Source of the DNA: Zygnema cylindricum
Lineage: Eukaryota > Streptophyta > Zygnematophyceae > Zygnematales > Zygnemataceae
Direction: 5' to 3'
DNA: 64,000 nucleotides
Assembly (NCBI GenBank): GCA_037447655.1
Contig: JBBHKE010003115.1
Span: 124,001-188,000, forward strand
Shown here: one piece after another, positions 33,636 through 44,735 of the stretch
Layout of the letters: the number at the start of each line of letters is the position of its first letter
Numbering within the stretch: position 1 is the first letter of the stretch
Program-made: the position numbers and the translations under genes
The notes under the pieces: generated by a model
The model's database searches: none
Told to the model about the DNA's origin: nothing
What the model saw: only the letters and a program-made list of their open reading frames with translations

Positions 33636-35643
33636 TGCAATTCTGTGTCCCCCGTTGGATCACTGAATTCAGGAAGCCTCTAGATAGCTTTTAGCTAGCC
33701 CTATTTCAACTTGGATCACTGCCACCCAAGCAGACAAATAGTTAATCTAACTGCACCCTTGTGCAGTTTGGACTCCCTTGAGTCCACAAATAAAAGAATC
33801 ACTGAAAATGCCCACCAGGCAATTAATTATCAGATGACGAAGATGCCAATATTTATACAAACTTGTTGGGAGAGAGGCGGCTACCTCCTCAATCCTCTAA
33901 GTCCTAAACCCTTCTCACAACCCCTATCTACTGATATACGAACAGTAGAAATTGATGGTTCTTTTTAAGTATTTTCTAGGTCTAAATTAAAATACAGACT
34001 GAGGCCGAGGCAGTCTATCTCTAACTTCTCTCTCCAAACTCCTACACTTGTCGTAGTCACTGGGAAGTTGGAGTAGAAGCTAGGGCCATGGCTACCTTGG
34101 CTAACTAGAGGTTTACGGGAAATGGATTAGCTTATAAACTAATAAGTAGTTTATTTACTAAAAGGATATATGTCGAAATCGGGATTTGATCCTAGTACCT
34201 GCGGAAAGATAGGTAGCCGGTAGGTAGTAGCCTTAGGCGTTGTCTAAGACTAATGATATATAATATATGGTTTGATATTTATTTAAATATTATTACGTAG
34301 GATAATTCAATAAACTGCAACTGTTTACGGGATACATAGATTCAGTTATATAAAAGTACGGATTACGGTATGTGTAAAAAACTAATACCGCGCATTTATT
34401 TATTTAATGAAACAAATACCGCGCAAGTATTTATGACGGCTACGATTGAAATTTGCATTCAATCAGACGGCCGGGAAGAAAGCTGAGATCGCGGAAGAGA
34501 ATCTTGGCGGTTTGTGGTCATCGTCACTTCAGATGACACGTGGCAAAATTACATTGGATCGCGCCATCCCCAGGGATTACGGGACCGAACCCGGATATGA
34601 CATGTGTCGACTTTTAGGCCATGTCGTACAGTTTGCGTACAGAAAGTACACCGACAGCTATACTTTTATGTACGGAAGTGTAATATGATTGGTTCCGTAC
34701 ATCAGTAGATAGAGTTTGTGAGAGAGATAGCACTTAGAAAAATTGGTAGATATGACCCTCTCTCCCAGATAGCTTTTGTACAAAAGGTCAACTTTGACCC
34801 TCCATAACTTACTACTCAGGGGAGCAAATTCAGAGATTATTTTTGCTATCGACTTAAGGGAGTCTTACCTTCATAGGGGTGAAGGTGGACAGAGTTTTTG
34901 TTCGCCACGGTGGCGGTTATTCGTGTTGAAAGACAAAGAGGCCAGGGTTATCCTAGAGACTTCGTGTGAGCTGCTTACTCTGAGGTTCTATGGAGGTCTC
35001 AGAGTTGCACGAACCAATCTGAAGATTGTACAATACATAGAGGAACTAGGGCCGATATACTTTCTCTACGGTCTGTGTACGATAAGGCCATGGAGTGGAC
35101 GTCTGTCTCCTCCAAACTTGTCCTATGTCACATCTAAAAACCGCCAAGGTGGCTATTTCGTGATCGCGGCGATGATGTTGACCGTCGGATCCAAACCGGC
35201 TTTTAATGTTCGCCGTCCAGAATAACAAATGTTCGGTACCTTTGTTTCGTACGCACTAAAAATCAACTAGTTTCTATGTCCTTATTATTAATCCGTTGAA
35301 CGAATTAATGACCTTCGTAATGTTTAAATAGCTATCGAACACTATGTATCCTAACGGACTACTACGACAGACCGATAAGAGTTGACGGCTACGCCTCGCT
35401 CTGCCGGTCAGAGGTTCGAGTCCTGCCGAACTCAACCTTTCTGTTGAGAGTGACTTAGGCCACTCTCTAGTCCTCCATATGGAGCTGAGGAAACCATGGC
35501 TCCACCGCCCTCTCTCTTCTTCAGTGACTACAACAAGTATGGGGGCTAGAGAGAGAAGGTGGAGGCAGGCTACCTGTGCTTTTTCTTTTAGTTATTTTAC
35601 CTAATTAAGATCTAGAAAATACCTTCCCTAAATTAGTGATTTC
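33636..35643 (-). mobile_element. Second LTR nested in copia E LTR, itself interrupted
   Basis: A minus-oriented LTR starting TGCAATTCTGTGTCC and ending near GTGATTTCAACA (35643-35647). It is split by another solo LTR at 33944-35009. The left flank AGCAT and the bases AACAT at the right end are compatible with a decayed duplication, but the exact right boundary is uncertain by a few bases. Confidence 0.75.
33944..35009 (+). mobile_element. Solo LTR, TSD CGAAC, third nesting level
   Basis: A 1066-bp plus-oriented LTR starting AGTAGAAATTGATGG (T of TG mutated to A) and ending CTCAGAGTTGCA. CGAAC flanks it on both sides (33939-33943, 35010-35014). Removing it joins the two halves of the host LTR. 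Confidence 0.9.
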
Positions 35644-35807
35644 AACATTGGCAACCATGGATTTTGCTCCCTCTCCAACTTTAAGTGATTGCGAAAAGTG
35701 TGGGAGTTGAAGAGAGGAGTTAGAGATAGAGTGCCTCTGCTTCTTTTCTGCATTTTTTTTTACAAGTTTTAAACCTAGAAAGACTAAAAAAACTTTTAAT
35801 TTCTACA

Positions 35808-38800
35808 CTCACCTTATTTTCTAGTCACTCTTGAATTTAAGACCACACTTCACCTTGCACAAAATTAGCTTAGGGGAAGGCACAGGTTTGGTCATCATTT
35901 CTGCTACCATTTCATTATCTGGTCTAAACTCTAAACTGATTACTTTGTTTTCTACCTTCTTCTTAACGAAGCTTAGTCTAATGTCTATATGTTTGGCTTT
36001 AAAGTGGTGGCTAGGATTGGCAGAAATGGGAATGGCTGCATGATTATCAGAAAACACTTTCTAGGCACCACTCTTAAGATGACCAAGCTCTCCAAGCAAA
36101 GACTTGATCCACATTAATTCTTTAACTGCACAGCAAGAGGCCATGTACTCAACCTCCATGGTGGACTGAGCAATGACCTTTTGCTTTTTACTGCTCCAGC
36201 AGCAAGCCCCATCACCCAGTTAGAATAGATACCCAGACGTGCAATGGCCTCCTTTTGAGTCAATCTGATTATCTTTCTATCTTTGTCTCTCTCTACCTAA
36301 ATTCCTAAAATATACCTTCCTTCGCCCATATCGTTCATTTTAAATATACCTTTTAGATTTGTTTTCAACTTATTTATTTTATCTATAGATTTACTTAAAA
36401 AAAACAAATCATCAACATAAATTGCAATAAATATAATTCATTCCTCATCTTCAAACAAATAGATTGAGTGATATGAGCTGATCCGAATGTATCCCAAATC
36501 TGTGAGAAACTCATCGAGCTTCTTATTCCCTTGCCGGGGCGCCTGTTTTAACGGATACAAAGATTTGATAAATCGGCAAACCTTGCTCTCCTCCCCTTGC
36601 TCCACAAATATTTCGGGCTGTCGCATAAAGATATCCTCTTCTAACTCTCCATGTAGGAAGGTCATCTTCATGTCCATTTGATGTACTTCCATGTATTTTA
36701 CAGGTGCCATACTGACAAGTATCCGGACGGAAGGAAAGCTGACGACTGGGGCAAATGTCTCGTCGTAGTCAATTCCCTCTTTCTAGGTAAATCCTTTTGC
36801 CACTAACCAAGCCTTGTAGTGCTTAATGGTGTTATCCGGGTTGAGTTTCAATTTAAATACCCACTTACACCCGATTGGCTTTATGTTATGAGGACAGTTG
36901 TTTCTCTTGCAATCTTTTGCTGCTTCTCGTTCCACCCTCAAACTCTGATGCCAGAATAGATGGCTCTCGTGTGTTCTTTCGAACAGTTTCGACTTCTCCC
37001 TTATCCCTTGATTATGGGTCTATTTCCACCACGTCTTCCGCTTTGGTAGGAGTTGGCATTTGGAGTTCCACGGTTGAATCCTCCTCGATCTGATTTGTAC
37101 CTGAAAGATCATCATCTTCTTGGAAACATGGATAGTTAAAAAGCTCAAAGTCGTTAGATTTTTTTGACTCAAATCTGATTTTGACAATTTTTGTATGCTT
37201 AAAGGGATTTATAGATTTCCCTTTATCTTTAACCACTAAATGCTTCATTAGGATTATATTTTCTCTCTCTACACTATAGACTATATATCTTTTTACATCT
37301 TCATCATATCCTAGGAGATATCTTGGTTTTCCTTTCGGATCTAACTTCCAATTTGATCGATCTGTGTCTAGATTGAATACTTGACCGCCGAAAACATTTA
37401 TGTGTGAAACATATGGTTTTTCGGCCGATCCATCTCTCATCAGGTGTTTGGCATTTTATTGCCGAAGTAAGAACTCTATTCTTGGGATAGTTTGCACAGT
37501 TCATTGCTTTCGCCCAAAATCTCTTTCCTATCTTCTTATTAAACAACATACTCTTGGCACTATCACTTAAAGTCCTATTTAACCTCTAGGCTACAACATT
37601 CTGCTCAAGATTTTCCGAGTCTGTCTTTTGATGTTGCACTCCATCTTCTCTAAGAAAATCCTCAAACTGATAAGAGGTATACTCTCCGCTATTATCACTC
37701 CTTTCTCTCTTAATAGAGGTTTCATGGAGATTCTCACTCCATGCCTTATATTCATTAAAAACCTGTGGAGCCTTTGATTTATTTTTCAAAAAATACACTC
37801 TAGAGTATCGAGACCAATCGTCATTGATTGTCATCATAAACCTTTTACCACCGGGTGAGGGCAATATGGTCGGTCCCCAAATATCAGTATGTACCAAGTC
37901 AAACACTTTTCTCCTTAATAAGTGGCTTCCTTTGGGAAGGTTAACTTGTGTGCCTTACCTTGAGCACAACCACTACAGTCACTTAGGTTTTCACTTTCTC
38001 CGAACTGAATTCCTTCCACTATTCCCATCTTTTTCATTTCTTTCAACTTAACTAAATGCACATGTCAAAGCTTCTTATGCGAAAACATGATATCATGAAC
38101 ACTAACATAGTAAAGTTTTTTCTTTTCATTGCTTAAAATCAGCCTAAACATCCTTTGGCTACCTTTTTTTGCAGTGAAATAAACTTCCTCCTCAAAGCTA
38201 GCTGTAAAGGTTCCATTCCTAGTGCTAGTCTCAAAACCCTTATCATCTAACACATATGTTGAGATGAGGTTTTTGTTTAACTCTGGAATAAACAACACAT
38301 CAAAGAATGTCAATATGGATGTCTTTCCCTCCACTAAGATTTTCAGATCTACCGATCTTACCATAGTACTAGTGACTACCCTCCCATCCCCATACTCTAT
38401 CTCTACGGTGGGAATCTTTCTCATCTTAGTGAACAAGTGTTTATCCTTACACATGTGCATGGAGGCACCGGAATCCACAATCCTACCTCTTTCACCTTTC
38501 AAACCTCCAAAAGCACATTTATGCTTTTGAGTAATTTCGACCTCGATCTTTGCCTCCAACTCCTCATCCAGCAAGAGCTCACTGTCCTCGTCCTCGGATT
38601 CCTCCTCATGTACCTGAGTCACAAGAGCCTTTTACTTTCCTCTTCGAGGTACATCGATCTGCCCCTCCTTTAACCGAAGTTCAGTTAGCTTAGTGCACTC
38701 CGCCATATAGTGCCCTGGTTTCTTACAAAAATGACACAAACCTTTAGGAGCCTTTGGTCTAAAGTCCTTGGTGTGATATTTCTGTCCCCCCTCTCCATAA

Positions 38801-39613
38801 TTTCCTACCGATTTCCTAGAATCATTGTTCCTCCAATCGGTCCAAGCTGTCAAGGCTTGCCCACTCTCTCCTCCCTTTCAGATCTGAATTGTGTTACCCC
38901 GAACGAGAATCATCCGTACCACTGAATTCGATATCCACCTTAAGTTTAGCAAGTCCTGCACACGGTTGACTATGTTCTCGAACTCATGTGGTGACTTCAT
39001 GAGCAAGCAGTTAACCTTCACCTTTTTAGTTTCAACATGTCCAGCATTCTCTAGCTACATGAAAAGTGTTGCGAGCTCATTACAAAAATCCAACATCTTC
39101 CCCCCGTTGTATACAAATGCGTTAATTTTCAGACCAGCCAACTGTTGTTGCTGAATCATACCACTTCGGTACATCTGTATGAGAGCCACCCAAAGATCGG
39201 ATGCCCTCTCTCCCTGCAAATGAGAAGATGCAAGCCCTTCAGTAAGATGGCGGAGGATGAAGTGCTTTGCCGCCATATTGTTGTAGTCCCAAGTGTCGGT
39301 ATCATTCTCCTCGTTTCTCGGAATAGGTGACATGAATGCCGAACCGGTTGCTATCGGTGTGATCATCTCTTTCTCCTTTCCTTTGTCCACCACCTCCCCT
39401 TCCTTTGTCTCCTCCGTTGGAGATGGATCTGCATCTCCAGTGAATGTGCTTCCTCCAAACCCTGGAGGGATGCCGAGACCGGATGGATGCCTCACTCGAC
39501 CACTCAGTATTCCCCAAAACCTTTTCTCACATAGAGCTCATGTCACTATACTCTCCCTGTATATGAAGCTAGTTCAATTAAAGATGGGCACCCTAGAGGG
39601 TGGGCCCATAACA
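35808..39613 (-). pseudogene. copia E gag-pol remnant
   Basis: In order from the right on the minus strand: gag (39610-39055; reading from the primer-site ATG but with two stops, then ALCEKRFWG); CCHC knuckle CHFCKKPGHYMAEC near 38710; protease DSGASMHMCKD near 38460; GAG-pre-integrase to about 37930; integrase with HTDIWGP (37890) and the SDNSGEY motif, where one Gly is Ser; integrase end at 37549-37304; linker to 37012; reverse transcriptase at 36860-36240 with a break where about 140 bp are missing near 36885; and RNase H at about 36230-35821. A polypurine tract CTCACCTTATTTT (plus strand) lies at 35808. Many breaks make it defective. Confidence 0.88.
39599..39612 (-). promoter_or_regulatory. 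Primer-binding site of copia E
   Basis: The plus strand reads GGTGGGCCCATAAC, one base before the LTR start TGCAATTCTG at 39614. It is the same initiator tRNA-Met anticodon-arm match as at 14027-14041. On the coding strand it contains the ATG in frame with gag. Confidence 0.8.
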
Positions 39614-40673
39614 TGCAATTCTGAGACCTCCCTAGGTCCTCAGAATGGGCAGCTCACAAGAATACCTTAGGATAATCCTGACGTCTTTTTGTTTCAACAG
39701 GAATAACAGCCACACTGGCAAGCGAAAACTCTACCACACTTACCCGTGTGTAGACAAGGCTAAGCTGAGTTGATAGCAAAAATAATCTCTGAATTTGCTC
39801 CCTTGAGCAGCAAGTTATAGATGGTCAAAGTTGACCTTTTGTACAAAAGCACTCTGGGAGAGAGGCGGCTACCTACCAATTTTTCTAAGTCCTAGATCCC
39901 TCTCTAAACCCTCTTCTACTAATGTACGACTCCAATCAAAATGTTGTGTCATACAGAAAGGTAGAGGTGTCGGAGTGCTTTTTGTACAGCCATTGTACGG
40001 CATGGCCAAAATGTCGACGCTGCCATATCCAGATTCGCTCCCATATTCTCCGAAGATGTCGCAAGCCAATGAGGATGTTCCACGTGTCACTTTATGTGGC
40101 GTTGACCGAAAACCGCCAAAACGCCTATTCCGCGATCTTGGCGCCTATCGTGGTCATACGATTGAAACCGACTTTTAACTCTAGCCGTCGAAATGAAATG
40201 TGTGGTATTTGTTTCGCTGTTGAAACAAATGCGTGGTATTTATTTCGCAAAGTACGGTGTGCCGTACGTATGCTCTAACTGTGTCTATGTGTCATAAGTT
40301 GATTTACGTTGTTAAATGAATTTATCTACGTGTACGTCTTTAAATATTTAACAAACCTTATATACCTCAGAACTAATCTTAGACTAATAGGATAAAGCTA
40401 ACGGTTACTGGCAATTTTGTCGGACGGCAGTTAGTAGGATCATATCTTGGGTCTGTCAAGTTTCCTTTTGGTAAACCTACCAAACTATTGCATGTCTCTC
40501 TATGGACAGCATATGCAGCCATGGCTTTAGCTCCCTCTCCAACCTTCACTGACTGCGACAAGTGTGGGAGTTGAAGAGAGGAGTTAGAGACAGACTGCCT
40601 CTGCTTCTTTTGTGTATTTTATTTTTACAAGTTTTAAACCTAGAAAATACTAAAAGAACCTTTAATTTCTACA
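39614..40673 (-). repeat. 5' LTR of copia E (1060 bp)
   Basis: Begins TGCAATTCTGAGACC and ends TTTAATTTCTACA. By eye it is roughly 85-90 percent identical to the left LTR of the same element, with the central part better conserved than the U5 end. That degree of difference suggests an old insertion. Confidence 0.88.
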
Positions 40674-40930
40674 ATGTTCGCGGTCCACGGAGTAACACTT
40701 GGTGAGTTTATACATGGGAGGTGTTCACGGTCCACGGAGTAACGCTTGGTGATTTTATAGATGGGAGGTGTTCACAGTCCACGGAGTAACGCTTGGTGAG
40801 TTTTTACATAGGATGTGATGTGTTCACGGTCCACGAAGTAACACTTGGTGAGTTTTTACATGGGAGGTGTTTATGGTCCATGGAGTAACGCTTGGTGAGT
40901 TTCTACATGGGAGATGTTTGTAGTCCATGC
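40674..40930. repeat. 47-bp satellite, right block
   Basis: About five and a half units continuing the array interrupted by copia E. The fourth unit carries a short internal duplication (GATGTGATGTG). The array decays after 40925. Confidence 0.88.
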
Positions 40931-43517
40931 TGTGTTCACCATGTATTCGTTGGATTGGATTTCACCGTTGTGGCGTTTTGCGGTGCATCACAAGTTTAGG
41001 TTCGTTTCAAGTTTCGACCGGTGTGTGGGATTCAGTATAGTACTGTGTTACACCACTAGTCGTTATTAGTGTTAAATTTTTGTTGGCCACTTAAAACATT
41101 TAAGTGGTGACAAACAATTATAGGTGGAGCGTTATGTTCAAGTGTTTTTAGTGTTATTGACAAAAATTTGGGTTTTTACAACGTTTCTAAGTCAGGGATG
41201 TTCGTATGATGTTTATGTAATGCCTTTGTAATATTTATCTAATGTTTGTGCAATGTTTATGGAATGCTTGTATAATGGTACCCGTTATTTAGCAAAAATC
41301 GGGTAAAAATCGAAATTGCTATAAAGAATCCTTTAAACATCCATAACTGGCCGTCATTGTGAATACCCTTAATGTCATGAATAATAAAGTCTCAATTCAA
41401 GGTATTTTTATGGGTCCTCTACTGTTTATAGTGTTTATCGAGTGTTATACGTCGTTCCTTAGTTCAAATATGTGAAGACAACTAGAAATAAGGTATTGTC
41501 CTCGAAGATGGTCTCCTATGTGTTATTTTGTTCCAACATTTTATAAAAAAAATCCCATCTTTACATTTTAGCACAAGATCTCAAGAGAGGGATTGGAAAT
41601 CCAACGAGAATAACGCTAGTGAATCTCAAACATCTTGTGTGTTTTTTCAATTCACGCAGAGAGTCACCTTGTTTTGTGTGACACTGTGAGCCATTGTTTG
41701 GGAAAAATCCGGATGGACATAATCGTTAATAACCATAATGTTGGTAGTTTGTGTAGGTAAAATTATTTTTTCATGTCATACCATGGAGCTCATGTTTTAA
41801 TTTATGTTGGACATGAATGCCAAAGTTGGGCGTTTGGACAGTATTGCCAATTGAATGCTAAGGCTAAAAGAGAGAGAACAGAACAACACTAACTTATTTA
41901 TCAACGCTAATAGGGGTTTACGGCGTAATCTATTCCGATCAAAGGTCTTTTGTTGGAATTTTAATTGTATATGAAATGTGATTGTCTGCAACCACCGGAT
42001 TACGAAATTTTAGACCCAAATAAGGTTTAGAAGATAAAAGTGAAGTGTGAAAGAGATGCGCATCAACGGAAAAAGCAAAATAGGGAAACCACGATAGTCC
42101 AACGAATCAAAAAATAGGCGCACATATCCATTAGAGATACAAAAAAACTGACCACAATCACTATAATAGAATGAGAAGTAAAAGCTCATCCTAGGAACTA
42201 AGTTTTTTAACATAGTAACACACAGCATAGACATTCAAAAATTTGTATATCCTTTGGCTTCAATTTGTAGAACTTACATCTTGAAATTTGATTAGTGTCA
42301 TTAATAGTAATTTGTTACTGGTTCCTTTTTGCCATCTGAAAACAAAATTACCAAGGCTAACTCACTAAGGGTATTTTCGCATGTAACCGAAACTTTAGTC
42401 TTGTAACTTTGTCTTTAGCGAAGATTTTCCATACTACTTTCAGAGCATTCGTATGTAGAGAAATGAAATCGTTACTTTACATTGTGATGGATGTAGACGT
42501 GGGTGTAATTTGTGACGGTTGTAGACGACTACAAAACTCGCGACAATTGATGACGTTTACAAAATAGCGTCGGTTGTAAATGTCTAGCTACTTGTGACAT
42601 TGTAGATGTTTAGGGATTGTGACATTTTGACGTCACGCTCAAATTATGAAAGCGTCGACGTCACAAATTCTAAAACTTTCCGCCATGGTTTTCCGATTTT
42701 GTTTTTTAGTCTTTTCTCACTATACGCCCAAAGATGGTCAAAAGAAATCGTTTTTAGAGAACTTTCATTTGATACCATTATTGAAGTTTTTCATTGCAAG
42801 AATTGTGAGATAGACACGGTAGTGAGAGAGGGAGAGAGAGAGAGAGGCGCTTTCACGGACTTCGCTTTTGCGAAATGGCGTCCGTTGGTTGAGACCCTCT
42901 CCACGGCCCCTGTACGGAAAAAAGCGCACGCAAAAAAGTCACGCACAGGCTCGAAACGTGCAGTGGGTTTTTTTTTTGGTACTCCGTGCACAAAAATTGT
43001 CAAAAACTCCCGACACGTGCGACAGCATCCGTCTATTCGCTCACCTCATGGAATTTTATTTTAAATCACCCCACGAGGTGATTTTATGTAAAGTTTGAAC
43101 ATGAGCTGGAAGGACGCGAAAGTGGGTCGAAACGCGCTAGACGACAAACTCCAGTACATTTAAAGTTTAAACGTAAGGCAACTTGTACGGTGGTAATTTC
43201 AATTTTCTGATACGGCTGCGGATTTTCTCGCTTTTTTCTAAGTTATGGAGGAAAACGACAGAAAATAACTAACTTCAGCACATGCGAAAGTACCCTAAGT
43301 GGTTAATATCATCCTTTGTTACTTCACCCTTTTTCTTTTTAAGTTAGCTTCTTCTGCGAGGATTCTCATGCCTTCGGTTTTCCAGTTTCGTCTTGGCTTC
43401 TCGTTTCTTGCGTTTCCGTGAACCAAGGTTGTTATTTCAACCTTTGTGTTTCATCCTTTACTAAAATAAACCAAAACTAACGACCTTATTAAAAAAAATG
43501 GAGTTGAACGTGGGAAG
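40931..43517. other. Intergenic region with a transposon-end-like sequence
   Basis: No gene is supported. At 41051-41075 the sequence CACCACTAGTCGTTATTAGT, then GTTAA, preceded by TA, resembles the left end of the 12-kb transposon with a few changes. At 41087-41107 a short hairpin CCACTTAAA-ACA-TTTAAGTGG follows. No matching right end was found nearby. The GA-rich run at 42826-42846 is simple sequence. Confidence 0.5.
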
Positions 43518-43953
43518 TAGTGTTGGGTGTCGGGTAGATTCATATCGCGATAATCTCGATATTCGATATATCGAATATCGATCGAGGAGGATCCTCGATA
43601 TATCGTACCGAGACCAACATAAATTATCGCGATATATATCGCAAAAATTTCGTGTCCGTACAGACAGAGTACGGAAAACCGTACGAAAAATCGTAGGGAG
43701 AATCGTACGAAAAATCATACGATTTTTTTCCCCCCCCCCCCCCCCCCCCCTGGGGCCGGGGGGGGGGGGGGGGGGGGGGGGGGGGTTTAAAAAAAAAAAA
43801 AAAAATTTCATATTCGATATATCGTCGATACGATATATCGGCGATATATTGACGATATATCGCGATAATTTTAAATTCGATATATCGAATATCGGGTACA
43901 TGAAATTCGATATATATCGAATATCGGCAATGGGTCCTCGATACCCAACACTA
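43518..43953. mobile_element. hAT-like foldback MITE with C/G core, TSD GTGGGAAG
   Basis: The inverted ends are TAGTGTTGGGTGTCG and, from the right, TAGTGTTGGGTATCG. Perfect 8-bp duplications GTGGGAAG flank it (43510-43517, 43954-43961). TAGNG ends with 8-bp duplications are hAT features. The interior is full of CGATATATCG palindromes and has a long C run joined to a long G run at about 43730-43787. The whole can fold back on itself. It has no coding capacity. Confidence 0.85.
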
Positions 43954-44735
43954 GTGGGAAGTAACAAGTTACCCTGAGAAGGAATCTTTATATAAAAAAT
44001 GTTATCGGAATAAATATCGGATATCGGATGTGTGCCCTAAAACAAAAATGTTTGAAGTCACAGAAAAAACATTTAACACTAATTGCAATACACAATGTAC
44101 CTTTCCCAGTGGCCGCCGGGAAGGTTTACTTTCTTGGTTGACATATCATCAATAACCCAGCTCTGGTGTTAAGAAATGGAGCCAATTAGAATTAGAGTAC
44201 TGGAGCTCAAAACCTGGTCGAGAATTTTCGCGTCAGAGAATTTTCAGCCAGAGGCCCAATAAAAAACTAAAAAGAAGGCGTTCAAGCCCAGAGGCTGTGT
44301 CCGAGTGGGTGTGCACACATTATACATGATTAACATGATCATCTCTGCCAATTACTTTCCCACAATAGCCATCATATTAACACCTCTTGTCAAGAAAAAA
44401 ACATGTTAACTTCATTCCAAACAATGTAAGTAAACTTGACCATCATTCAACAACACTTACAGAAGAAGATATTACAAAAACTTCTCCCAAATGTCTTATC
44501 CAGGATGAATAGTGACAGGTCAGCCAAAAGCCTTGCATGCCATTACTTTGGAAACTACCTCCGTGTGACATATGTCACATATCCATATCTCACTGGGCGA
44601 GTACACATTCAAACTCATGGAAATCCTTTTTCGACCTTCCGTCTTTCAAAACTATACCAGGGCACTGTACAAAGATATACTCAGAAATAACACACCATTT
44701 AGTCTTGATCTCTATGGTGAAAAGAACATAACCGG

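Larger units (their letters stand above)
31677..40673 (-). mobile_element. copia E, full-length with nested LTRs
   Basis: Minus strand. 5' LTR at 39614-40673, primer site at 39599-39612, internal region 35808-39613, and a 3' LTR from 31677 to 35807 split by three other LTRs. After their removal the 3' LTR is about 1059 bp, against 1060 bp for the 5' LTR. The flanks GTGTT (31672-31676) and ATGTT (40674-40678) are a 5-bp duplication with one mutation, and the satellite phase is continuous across the removed element. Confidence 0.88.

Noticed and set aside
42606-43064. A 152-residue plus-strand frame
   Set aside because: Low-complexity GA run, no recognisable domain and no splice or neighbour evidence.
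43461-43977. Open frames on both strands through 43.5-44.0 kb
   Set aside because: They run through the foldback MITE and its C/G core; the proline/glycine runs are artefacts.
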